Assembly: GCA_032073245.1 (NCBI GenBank)
Contig: DAMANX010000013.1
Location: forward strand, 1 to 64,000
Reading direction: 5' to 3'
Origin: QVMG01 sp032073245
Lineage (GTDB): Bacteria > Bacteroidota > Bacteroidia > Bacteroidales > Tannerellaceae
Length of the DNA stretch: 64,000 nt
Of this stretch, positions 17,618 through 25,662 are shown piece by piece. Positions within the stretch are counted from its first letter, which is position 1; each line of letters starts with the position of its first letter. The translations under genes were made by a program, and so were the position numbers. Under the pieces are notes generated by a model that was not told the origin of the DNA, searched no databases, and saw only the letters and a program-made list of their open reading frames with translations.

Positions 17618-19678
17618 TTATCTGATATAGTCAGTTATTATTCCACAATGGGTTAAAGTCAGTTTATGCATTGCTCTTGTAACTGCAACATATAACATAC
17701 TTCGGTCAATTTCATTTTTATAATTCCTATTGTCAATATGCGGAACAATCACTTCATCAAATTCAAGCCCTTTCGCCATGTGGGCAGAAGTGATAACAAT
17801 TCCTTGCACAAAAGCATTACTAGCATTTGACAGGAAATAAATCTCTTCATCCATCTCATTTAGGCTTTCATAAAGACTTTCTGCCTGTAGCTCATCCTTA
17901 CAGATAATACCTAACGATTTATATTGGCCTATCCTGAACTTTTTTATTAGTTTCCTGATGCCTGCCATTTCTTTTTCCTTATCATCAAAGCAAATAGCCT
18001 GTGGTTCCTCTCCTTGTCTTTCAACTACTTCGAGTTCCTTATTAAGTTGTATCTTTTGTGCAAAGGCAGTAATCTGATAGGTCGATCGGTAACTTTTACA
18101 TAACTTCATCACTTCACCTCCTACTAATACTTTTTGTATCATATCTGCTGTTGATGAACCATAAGGATTCACAGATTGGTTTGCATCACCCAAAACTGTC
18201 TTTTTACAAGGAAACAATTTCGAAATAACTTTATATTGGATTGGGGAGTAATCCTGCATTTCATCGATAAGCAGATGCTTAACCTTGGAATATACCTGTT
18301 GTCCTTCCAGTGCAATATGCAGATAGGCTAACGGAGCCAAATCCGAATATTCAATCATTCGGTTCTTTCGCATTTTAAACATTTGCGGCATATCCATCCA
18401 TTCATAAAAGTCTTTATATAATTGGAGGTCATTATTACCGGCAAACATACTCCTGATCTCTTTTTTTAGCAGATTTCGTTCTTGAGTTGTAAACTTGACC
18501 CTATACTGCACACCCATCATTTCTGAAATATAATCAACCATTACTTCGAAACGTTGCCGCATGGGATATCGGTGAAACCTCCGGAATTGTTCCTCAATAT
18601 AGCCGCCAGGAATGGTAATAAACTTTGTAATCCTAACATCAGTAGGACGAAAATAATTATTCTCTACATGCAGAATAAAGCGATCCAGTTGTGCTATAAA
18701 ATCTAAAGTAGCTTTATACCGGATACGATCGATATATCCCGTAGCCGGCTTGTGAAGGAGCTCTGCCACTTGTTCGAAGAAAGTCTGGAATTTATATTTA
18801 TTATCCAGAACTTCTGAAAGAATTTGCTCCAGGCTCATTTCCGGAACCGTTTCTTCTCCCAGTTCGGGAAGTACATTTGAGATATAATCAGCAAAAACTT
18901 TATTGGGTGAGACAATCAGAATATCTTTGGAAGAAATATCCCCTTTAAAAGCATATAGCAGGTAAGCTATCCGGTGAAGGGCAATAGAGGTTTTACCCGA
19001 CCCGGCGACTCCCTGAATAATAAGCACAGGCGCCTCTTCGTTTCGAATAATAAGATTTTGTTCCCGCTGGATGGTTGCTACAATATTCTTCATCTTATCA
19101 TCCGCATTGGCACATAACTCTTTCTGAAGTACATCATCATGAACGGTCAGCGAACTCTCAATCATATACTCCATTACTCCATTACGGATACGATATTGCC
19201 GTTTCAAGGATATATCACCATCTATTTTACCCGTCGGTGAAATATAAGAAGCCTCTCCCAGCTCATAATCATAGAACATACCAGAAACAGGTGCGCGCCA
19301 GTCATAGAGGAGGTTCATCTTCTTCTCCAGGTCATAAAACGAATGAATCCCTATATAGATAGGTGTAGCTTCGTGATCACCATTCTTTTCGGTAAAATCT
19401 ATCCTTCCGAAATAGGGAATATCTAAAATCTTGCTTAACCTCCTGCGCCTATCGATTACCTTTTCTCCCAATGCAAAATGATTGAGAATACTTTCTCTCA
19501 TTGAACGGATCTCATGGGGATCTATGTCCTTATTCGACCATATATAATCTTTATGTTCCCGCAATGTATCTACATGGTCTTTTACTGATACATCCGCAGT
19601 CTCTATTGTTTTCTTCACAGCCTGAATAATTTGCTGCAAATATTCTCTTTCCTGTTTTTCTGTTTTATTGAATACCAT
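17618..19678 (-). CDS. HelD-like superfamily 1 helicase/translocase
   Basis: 686 residues. Walker A is GVAGSGKT at residues 223-230. The Walker B region LLIDEMQDYSPIQYK and the late motif YVAVTRAMHKLTLTH are those of UvrD/Rep-type SF1 enzymes. The N-terminal ~200 residues begin with a long helical section, then FGRIDF and LLYDWRAPVSGMFYDYE, the signature of the HelD group. HelD proteins bind RNA polymerase and release stalled complexes using ATP. A DNA helicase role (helicase IV-like) is the alternative. The gene is monocistronic with its own -7 box (19723-19730) and terminator. Confidence 0.87.
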   Translation of the reverse strand: MVFNKTEKQEREYLQQIIQAVKKTIETADVSVKDHVDTLREHKDYIWSNKDIDPHEIRSMRESILNHFALGEKVIDRRRRLSKILDIPYFGRIDFTEKNGDHEATPIYIGIHSFYDLEKKMNLLYDWRAPVSGMFYDYELGEASYISPTGKIDGDISLKRQYRIRNGVMEYMIESSLTVHDDVLQKELCANADDKMKNIVATIQREQNLIIRNEEAPVLIIQGVAGSGKTSIALHRIAYLLYAFKGDISSKDILIVSPNKVFADYISNVLPELGEETVPEMSLEQILSEVLDNKYKFQTFFEQVAELLHKPATGYIDRIRYKATLDFIAQLDRFILHVENNYFRPTDVRITKFITIPGGYIEEQFRRFHRYPMRQRFEVMVDYISEMMGVQYRVKFTTQERNLLKKEIRSMFAGNNDLQLYKDFYEWMDMPQMFKMRKNRMIEYSDLAPLAYLHIALEGQQVYSKVKHLLIDEMQDYSPIQYKVISKLFPCKKTVLGDANQSVNPYGSSTADMIQKVLVGGEVMKLCKSYRSTYQITAFAQKIQLNKELEVVERQGEEPQAICFDDKEKEMAGIRKLIKKFRIGQYKSLGIICKDELQAESLYESLNEMDEEIYFLSNASNAFVQGIVITSAHMAKGLEFDEVIVPHIDNRNYKNEIDRSMLYVAVTRAMHKLTLTHCGIITDYIR

Positions 19679-19722
19679 AAGTAGTTGTTATTACCGGATT
19701 AAAAAAACGACAAAAGGGTTGG

Positions 19723-19787
19723 CAAAGTTACTTCTACACCTCGAACTGTTAAATAGCTATTTATAGCTATATATAGCGTTATTTTTG
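19723..19787. promoter_or_regulatory. Divergent promoter region, HelD-like gene and nucleotidyltransferase gene
   Basis: The minus-strand -7 box TAACTTTG lies at 19723-19730 (45 bases before the helicase start) and the plus-strand -7 box TATTTTTG at 19780-19787 (25 bases before the other start). Between them lies a perfect 12-base palindrome, AAATAGCTATTT (19751-19762), followed by further TAGCTAT repeats. It could be an operator for both genes. Confidence 0.45.
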
Positions 19788-19812
19788 TACTTTCACGCTC
19801 AAAAGTGTACAA

Positions 19813-20394
19813 ATGGATATTCTTGAAATTGAAAAGCATACTCAGCTACTTGGCCGGGAAATACTGGAGGAAACGCCTCTCATTACAGAGTGGGAGAGTA
19901 TTGGAGCCAGGGTTCATCTTGTAGGTTCCATGAAGACAGGGCTGATTATAAAGAAAGATATAGATATGCATATCTATACAGATAAATTATCTATAGCGGA
20001 GAGTTTTACTGTTATGAAACAATTGGCAGCAAAAATGCAATTAAAGGAAATCCAATACATAAACGGGATCAATACAGAAGAAGAGTGTATAGAGTGGCAT
20101 GCTTTGTATGAGGATAAGCATTCCTATTTGTGGAAATTTGATATGATACATATCCGCAGTGGCTCTAAGTATGATGGTGTAGTTGAAAAGGTAACTGAGG
20201 CTATAGCTAATCGGTTGACACCCGAAACAAGAAAAGCTATCCTTCAAATCAAATACGATACACCTGAAGGCATTAATATCCCCGGAATAGAGATCTATCA
20301 TGCTGTCTTTACGGGAAATGTCAGAAGTTATAAAGAGTTTGAACAATGGCGACAAGCCAATCCATTAACAGACAGCCTCAACTGGATGCCATAG
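19813..20394 (+). CDS. Nucleotidyltransferase-fold protein
   Basis: 193 residues, cytoplasmic. The polymerase-beta nucleotidyltransferase signature is visible near residues 37-53: a GS pair (VGSMKTGL) followed by KDIDMHIY, where the two aspartates would bind magnesium. A later FDMIHI (around residue 110) may supply the third acidic residue. The family includes aminoglycoside-type and other small-molecule nucleotidylyl transferases; the substrate cannot be told from sequence. It is a single gene, divergent from the helicase gene and almost touching the convergent LuxR gene. Confidence 0.72.
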   Translation: MDILEIEKHTQLLGREILEETPLITEWESIGARVHLVGSMKTGLIIKKDIDMHIYTDKLSIAESFTVMKQLAAKMQLKEIQYINGINTEEECIEWHALYEDKHSYLWKFDMIHIRSGSKYDGVVEKVTEAIANRLTPETRKAILQIKYDTPEGINIPGIEIYHAVFTGNVRSYKEFEQWRQANPLTDSLNWMP

Positions 20395-20396
20395 AT

Positions 20397-21164
20397 TTAA
20401 AATAATAATCCCAATTCCTGAGCTATATGAATAGCTTCCATCGCATTATTTGCTTTTAGCTTGGTTAATATATTTTTACGGTGATTATTAACCGTATAGA
20501 TACTTATATGTAAACGATCTGCTATTTCTTTACTCAAAAGTCCCTGCCGGATCATTAATAAAACCTCTTTCTCTCTAGCTGTTATTAAGTTAATGGAAGG
20601 ATGGGAAGCACCGGACGCTATTAGTTCACCCGTTCTTCTGTTTATTACCGAACGTTTCACTTTTTCGCTGAGTATCTGATCAGGGGAAACATCCATAACC
20701 CCCATTATAATCCAGGCTTTTCCATTACGGTCTTTCTGTATTACCTGTTGACGGCTTACCACGTTTACATATTGCCGTTTTGCATTCAGTACCCGGTATT
20801 GGAATATTTGCTGATACTCATTTCTTTCTTCCAAAGGAAGCGAATAAATAAACTGTCCATGCTCAACCTGATATTCAGCTATCTGAACTCTATCGTCCGG
20901 GTGGATTCGTTCTTCCAGTAAATCTCCCTGATTTTGTATAGTTTGAATATATGAAGGATTATACCCAAAAATAGAGGCAAAATTCTGCGAAGCAAAATCA
21001 TATCTTTCTCTAAATACATCTACAGTAAATATGCACTCATGGCTTATACGGGACATTTCCTGTATTGTCTTTCTTTTCATGTTCCAGAGATCATAGTCAA
21101 CGTCCTGGTTGCATATCTGTTGCTTTGCCCACAATTCACGAGGAGAGACATTGTTTGATACCAT
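20397..21164 (-). CDS. PAS-LuxR transcriptional regulator
   Basis: 255 residues. The C-terminal ~65 residues are a LuxR/NarL helix-turn-helix (TAREKEVLLMIRQGLLSKEI, then HISIYTVNNHRKNILTKL). The middle (about 45-155) looks like a PAS sensor (FASIFGYNPSYIQ, GVMDVSPDQ), so it probably responds to a small ligand or redox cue. There is no receiver domain. The promoter at 21169-21198 sits so close to the ATG that the message would have almost no leader. An internal ATG at codon 29 (MKRKTIQEM) is an alternative start. It ends two bases from the convergent nucleotidyltransferase gene. Confidence 0.88.
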   Translation of the reverse strand: MVSNNVSPRELWAKQQICNQDVDYDLWNMKRKTIQEMSRISHECIFTVDVFRERYDFASQNFASIFGYNPSYIQTIQNQGDLLEERIHPDDRVQIAEYQVEHGQFIYSLPLEERNEYQQIFQYRVLNAKRQYVNVVSRQQVIQKDRNGKAWIIMGVMDVSPDQILSEKVKRSVINRRTGELIASGASHPSINLITAREKEVLLMIRQGLLSKEIADRLHISIYTVNNHRKNILTKLKANNAMEAIHIAQELGLLF

Positions 21165-21168
21165 ATTA

Positions 21169-21198
21169 CAAATATAGTCATAAACTGGTATTTTTCAA
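21169..21198 (-). promoter_or_regulatory. Consensus promoter for the PAS-LuxR gene
   Basis: The minus strand reads TTG (21196-21198), 19 bases, then TATATTTG (21169-21176). It overlaps the stop of the YihY gene. The expected start of transcription coincides with the ATG at 21164, which implies a leaderless message or a later start codon. Confidence 0.6.
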
Positions 21199-22163
21199 TC
21201 ATTCTTCACCTCTACTTTATTTACAGCCTCAACAGGCTTATTTTCCTCATGTATTTCAATTATTTTAGTAGTCACAGCAAATTCATCCGGAAAAATCTTT
21301 CCTCCCATTTCATTTGCCCACGATTCGGTAAATTCTGCACCTATATATATAATAATAGCGGAATAATAGATCCATGTTATAAGAATAGCCATAAATGCTG
21401 CAGCACCATAAACATTCCCGACATTTGCAATACCTATATAAAGCGAGATTGCCCATTGCCCTATCAGGAAAAGAACAGTCGTAACCAAAGCTCCTACCAA
21501 AACATCTTTCATCTTTATTTTTGCGTCAGGCAACATTTTAAACATCAATGCAAAAATGAAAGTGGTCACACAGATATTAATAATCATTCCCAGTATCTTG
21601 ACAAATGACTCTGCGACATCCGGATAGCTCGACATAATTCGATCACTCAAATTTGATATAACATTGGTAATCGTAAATGTGATCAACAAGATAAAAGCAA
21701 AAACCAGAATAATGGAGAATGATAATAACCTGTTTTGAATATATTTAAGCCAGCTTTTTTTAGGTATCGCCTTTATTCCCCAAATAGTATTCAATGAACC
21801 TTGTACTTCTGCAAAAATAGTGCTGGCTCCAAAGATAGAGACTGCTAAACTTACAAGAGCAGCGAATGTGGAAGAATCAGTTTTATTGGCATTGGCCAAT
21901 ATAGACTTTAATTGATCAACTACATCTGCTCCAAGAATAGGTTGCAGTTGAGTATATAGCTGATTACCTAAGTCTGCATGAAAAAACGCACCGATGGTTA
22001 TCAGTAGAGAAAGAAAGGGGATAATTGAAAATAGTGTCGCATACGCTAATGATGCACTTAAACGGGTAACATTATCATCCGAAAATCCTTTAATCGTATC
22101 TTTTACAATCTTTACAAGTACCGGAAAACTTAATTTCTTCTTATTTATTGATCGATCTTCCAT
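21195..22163 (-). CDS. YihY/BrkB-family inner-membrane protein
   Basis: 322 residues with about six hydrophobic segments, for example ATLFSIIPFLSLLITIGAFF, then LLSFSIILVFAFILLITFTI, and AAFMAILITWIYYSAIIIYI. The order and the motif of the first segment (LSASLAYATLFSIIPFLSLL) fit the YihY/virulence factor BrkB family (UPF0761). The transport substrate is not established. The C-terminal ~40 residues are charged and cytoplasmic. It has its own promoter (22263-22292). Confidence 0.9.
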   Translation of the reverse strand: MEDRSINKKKLSFPVLVKIVKDTIKGFSDDNVTRLSASLAYATLFSIIPFLSLLITIGAFFHADLGNQLYTQLQPILGADVVDQLKSILANANKTDSSTFAALVSLAVSIFGASTIFAEVQGSLNTIWGIKAIPKKSWLKYIQNRLLSFSIILVFAFILLITFTITNVISNLSDRIMSSYPDVAESFVKILGMIINICVTTFIFALMFKMLPDAKIKMKDVLVGALVTTVLFLIGQWAISLYIGIANVGNVYGAAAFMAILITWIYYSAIIIYIGAEFTESWANEMGGKIFPDEFAVTTKIIEIHEENKPVEAVNKVEVKND

Positions 22164-22262
22164 TGATTTAGCTTTTGAAAAGTAACACGGAGTATGTTTC
22201 TTTTGTTTAACTGCTTTCAGCTATATTACTCTCAATGGTATGCTATTCGATTACGGTTTAAT

Positions 22263-22292
22263 CAAATCTATCATTTAATTCTATTCATACAA
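22263..22292 (-). promoter_or_regulatory. Consensus promoter for the YihY-family gene
   Basis: The minus strand reads TTG (22290-22292), 19 bases, then TAGATTTG (22263-22270), giving a leader of about 95 bases. Confidence 0.65.
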
Positions 22293-22303
22293 TCAGGACT
22301 CAC

Positions 22304-23281
22304 TCATAACGGATAACTTAGAAAACATCTTCTAGCATTATCATGATAAATCCTTAATAAAACATCTTCAGGAAGATATAGGCCTCTGAAAGTACCTAAG
22401 ATATCAGAAGAATTACATACATCATAGGTAGTTAAAAATCTCCAATCATTATATAAAGAGGTTTGTAATTTTTGAAGATTATTGTAGGCATCAGTTCCAT
22501 AGATGATCCTATCCGAATATGAAAGGAAGAAGTCTCGTACTTTTTCGTATGCAGTTTGAGCCTGTAATTGTATATGCCCCATTCGGGAAGAAACGTCTAC
22601 CATAAAATTAGGATATTTATCCAAACGCAAAGCCAACTCGTCAACACTCCATTCAAGGCTTCCAAAGTGAGCACCAACAAATATCAAATCAGGGAAAAGT
22701 GACAGCACATTATCACGAGCCTGAATCTGTTGTTCATAAGAAGGTATTTCAGGATGCAAAAAGGCATGGTATTGGGGGTATGTTGAGAAATAGGCTTTAT
22801 TCCTCTCTGTTGTCATTTGTTCGATTGGCAACCAACAATTTCTAGGTTCCCCCAAATGCGCAACTACAGTGATATGGTTATCCGATAAGTATTGAAATAA
22901 AGGATAAAAAAATGGATCATCAATCATCAGATAAGTTCCATCCGATTTGATTATTTCCATTCCTATATTTTTCCATAGTTTTATTCCGAGTGCCCCATTT
23001 TGCATAGATGTTTCAATCTGATGAAGAACTTTATCCATCCATCCTTCTTCTTCCCAACCATTCATTGAAAAACTTGAAATATAACTGAAGAATTCAGGAT
23101 ATTTTTCTGAATACATTCGGGATATCGACTCCTGTTCAGACATTAATGGGAATATATGCGTATCCGTATTGATATTAATATACTGAAGAGATATTTTCTT
23201 TGCAATATCTAAATAAACCGACACATCTGAAAAGACGTGGAAATGCGCATCAATTTTAGGAAATACCTCGAATTGTATCAT
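22304..23281 (-). CDS. Cytoplasmic amidohydrolase (PF04909-like)
   Basis: 325 residues, no signal peptide. The TIM-barrel metal-hydrolase pattern is clear: H-x-H in KIDAHFHVF (residues 9-17), AHLGEPRNCW, GAHFGSLEW and the catalytic-aspartate strand IIYGTDAYNN. The family covers decarboxylases, lactonases and amidases acting on small organic acids or sugars. It is a cytoplasmic relative of the two exported amidohydrolases at 30.9-33.2 kb, with the same closing motif (LPEDVLLRIYHDNARR). It lies four bases after the acetyltransferase gene and probably shares its promoter. The substrate is unknown. Confidence 0.82.
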   Translation of the reverse strand: MIQFEVFPKIDAHFHVFSDVSVYLDIAKKISLQYININTDTHIFPLMSEQESISRMYSEKYPEFFSYISSFSMNGWEEEGWMDKVLHQIETSMQNGALGIKLWKNIGMEIIKSDGTYLMIDDPFFYPLFQYLSDNHITVVAHLGEPRNCWLPIEQMTTERNKAYFSTYPQYHAFLHPEIPSYEQQIQARDNVLSLFPDLIFVGAHFGSLEWSVDELALRLDKYPNFMVDVSSRMGHIQLQAQTAYEKVRDFFLSYSDRIIYGTDAYNNLQKLQTSLYNDWRFLTTYDVCNSSDILGTFRGLYLPEDVLLRIYHDNARRCFLSYPL

Positions 23282-23284
23282 AAA

Positions 23285-23725
23285 TTAATCGATATCTGAT
23301 TTCAAAATCATTCTATACACATTTGTTTCCTTTTGTTCAAATCCAAGCGACTGATAAAGCTTATTGGCTATTACCCTGGATGGATTTGATGTTAGCATCA
23401 GTGTTTCAACACAAAGGGATTTCACGTATGAAATCGCATATTCCATAATAAGGCGCCCCAATCCTTTACCCCTTACATTGTTATCAACGACGACATCCTC
23501 AATCCAAGCCTTGCTTCCTGTCGGACTTTTATAGATTCCTACAGTAAACATTCCTATAACTGACTCTTTATCTTTTAAGAAAAATAAGTGACTGTTTTCG
23601 GATGATAATATCTCTTTAAAAGAAGACTCCGGGAATTGAACGGGTTTCCCCATTAATTCACTCAATAGTTTCTGAATAACAACCAAATAGTCAGAATTAT
23701 ACTTTTTAATTTCAATAATCTCCAT
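23285..23725 (-). CDS. GNAT-family N-acetyltransferase
   Basis: 146 residues, the standard size of a single GNAT domain. The acetyl-CoA site is VVVDNNVRGKGLGRLIMEYA (around residues 75-94), with the R-G-K-G-L-G loop intact. The C-terminal part LYQSLGFEQKETNVYRM is also typical. It transfers an acetyl group from acetyl-CoA to an unknown amine. It is first in a two-gene unit with the cytoplasmic amidohydrolase. The pairing could reflect acetylation and deacylation of related amino compounds, which is only a guess. Confidence 0.9.
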   Translation of the reverse strand: MEIIEIKKYNSDYLVVIQKLLSELMGKPVQFPESSFKEILSSENSHLFFLKDKESVIGMFTVGIYKSPTGSKAWIEDVVVDNNVRGKGLGRLIMEYAISYVKSLCVETLMLTSNPSRVIANKLYQSLGFEQKETNVYRMILKSDID

Positions 23726-23767
23726 GAACTAAATCTAAATTATTATTTGAGACTCTTTTATATTCTA

Positions 23768-23798
23768 CAAATCTAAGTTAATCAAACAAATTTTGCAA
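23768..23798 (-). promoter_or_regulatory. Promoter for the acetyltransferase-amidohydrolase pair
   Basis: The minus strand reads TTG (23796-23798), 20 bases, then TAGATTTG (23768-23775), with a leader of about 40 bases. It lies just behind the terminator of the large sugar operon, so the two units are separate. Confidence 0.6.
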
Positions 23799-23804
23799 TA
23801 AATG

Positions 23805-23841
23805 AAAAAAGCAAGGCAGATTATTTCTGCCCTGCTTTCTT
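23805..23841 (-). terminator. Terminator of the large sugar-utilisation operon
   Basis: On the minus strand, AAAGCAGGGCAGA pairs with TCTGCCTTGCTTT (G-U wobble in the middle) around a short loop, followed by a run of T. It lies about 20 bases after the susD-like stop codon. Confidence 0.85.
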
Positions 23842-23860
23842 TTAACATTAAACTATATTA

Positions 23861-25636
23861 TTATCTAGGATTAGGTAAGACACCCGGATTGATAAGAGTT
23901 TCATCACCCGAAATCTGGTGAGGTATCCGTAGGTCGGTTGGTTGAATAACTTCCCAAGGATGCGTACCGGCAAAACGACGATCCATCGGTTTATTGTTGC
24001 GGAAAAGGTCTTTCCAACGGAAACCTTCATAAGCAAGCTCAAGACGACGCTCATCGAGAACCACATCCAATACGCTTTCATATCCACGTGCTCCCATATT
24101 ATTTGTAGTCATGAGCTGATCACCTGAAAGTCCTGCACGGCTACGAATAGCATTTACATCAGCCAAAGCAGCAGCAGCGTTGTCCAATTTAGCATAAGCT
24201 TCTGCACGATTTAGAATTACTTCACCCCAACGAATCATAGGATAAGAACACAACATCGCATTTCCGTCCTGATAAGAGAACTTAGTGTTGAAAATCTTTC
24301 TATAACTCATACGGTTATTAGTTGCCGGAGTAATCGTAATATCAACCCGTTTTCCTTCATACATAAAGAAATGGCGTGGATATGTATTTACGATTTCTTC
24401 CTGCACATAGATCTTAGTACTTGTATTTGAGAAATAATCATCAGGAACAGGATTATTCAAGCCCGGATTATTACTGAAAATAATATACTTACCACCTGCA
24501 TCTTCTGCAAGGTAACGATACTGAAGCCCATAGTACCAACTAGTTGGGTTTGGAACCGGCCAGTTAGCCATCCATTTAACAGCTTCACCATTATATATCA
24601 CTCCCGGAGTAGGAATAGCCTGGAAAAGATGGAAATCCTTCCAACGAATATCGCTATCAGCATAACGGTTGAATAACATATACATCGGGTCAGATGGATA
24701 AATTTCACCCCAACCTGCACCACTAACGGGATCATTCAGATACATAGAAGCAACAGCACTGTTACCGGGACTTTCATTTGGAAGATATCCGATACACCAA
24801 AGAGTTTCACGTGAAGTTTGTGTACGTGTGAAATAAGTTGCAAGATCAGGATCAAGCGCATCTGCCGCAGTTCTGCCTTCAAGCATTTCGTTTACGATAT
24901 TTACAACATCCTGATTTCTGCCCATGTAAAGATACAAACGTGATAAAAGTCCTTGTGCAGATCCTTTCCATGCATAGCTGTTATTGTCCGAACGACGATA
25001 GTTACCCATCAACTGAATAGCTTTTTTAAGGTCTTTCTCAATTTGTTCGTACACTTCACCAATGGTTGCTCTTGTAATATCACCTGTTATAGGTTGCTCC
25101 GTGCGTAGTACTACCGCAGGATTATTTGCTCCTTGTGAATACGGACGGGCAAAGAGGTCACACAGATTCAGATATATCAGGCCACGCAGGAAATAGTTCT
25201 CTCCCAGGATATGGTCATTTACTTGCGATTGTCCTTCAACTCCTACTCTGATATTCGTATTTAAAATATTCATTATAGAATAAGAAGAGTACCACATATA
25301 ACGGCATGTTGCTTCGGTATCGGCATCCGTATATTCATACGATTTCATAAACGGGTCACTGGTAACCCCTGCGATGAAAACATTGTCACCACGAAACTCG
25401 TTCATTTGGAACCAGTTTCTAGCATAAACGTCTCTACTTGACGATCCACCGGCCATTCCCGTACGGTTTTGTCTGAACCAACGGTAAGCACCGATAGTCG
25501 CATATTCAATACCTGCCGGATCACTAGCAAGCTGTTCTGAAGTCATCGTAGACTGAGGAACCAAATCCATCTCTACACAGGATGACAATACCAGGCCAAA
25601 AATAGCAGCTATTAGTATTAATGATTTATTCTTCAT
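23861..25636 (-). CDS. SusD/RagB-family outer-membrane glycan-binding lipoprotein
   Basis: 591 residues. The lipoprotein signal is MKNKSLILIAAIFGLVLSSC (lipid cysteine at 20). The protein has the SusD plan: helical TPR-like core (ENYFLRGLIYLNLCDLFARP; WKGSAQGLLSRLYLYMGRNQ), and the C-terminal RWGEVILNRAEAYAKLDNAA and VVLDERRLELAYEGFRWKDL. SusD proteins sit on the outer face of the outer membrane as a lid on the SusC porin and bind glycans. It follows the susC-like gene by 26 bases and is the last gene before the operon terminator. The ligand is inferred from the operon to be a galactosamine or galactose glycan. Confidence 0.95.
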   Translation of the reverse strand: MKNKSLILIAAIFGLVLSSCVEMDLVPQSTMTSEQLASDPAGIEYATIGAYRWFRQNRTGMAGGSSSRDVYARNWFQMNEFRGDNVFIAGVTSDPFMKSYEYTDADTEATCRYMWYSSYSIMNILNTNIRVGVEGQSQVNDHILGENYFLRGLIYLNLCDLFARPYSQGANNPAVVLRTEQPITGDITRATIGEVYEQIEKDLKKAIQLMGNYRRSDNNSYAWKGSAQGLLSRLYLYMGRNQDVVNIVNEMLEGRTAADALDPDLATYFTRTQTSRETLWCIGYLPNESPGNSAVASMYLNDPVSGAGWGEIYPSDPMYMLFNRYADSDIRWKDFHLFQAIPTPGVIYNGEAVKWMANWPVPNPTSWYYGLQYRYLAEDAGGKYIIFSNNPGLNNPVPDDYFSNTSTKIYVQEEIVNTYPRHFFMYEGKRVDITITPATNNRMSYRKIFNTKFSYQDGNAMLCSYPMIRWGEVILNRAEAYAKLDNAAAALADVNAIRSRAGLSGDQLMTTNNMGARGYESVLDVVLDERRLELAYEGFRWKDLFRNNKPMDRRFAGTHPWEVIQPTDLRIPHQISGDETLINPGVLPNPR

Positions 25637-25662
25637 GATAAATGATCATTTATGTGTTTATA

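Noticed and set aside
12944..19700. tRNA-Leu as an attachment site of a complete integrative element
   Set aside because: No integrase gene, no second copy of the tRNA 3' end and no conjugation genes were found in the window; only a scarred accessory patch can be claimed.
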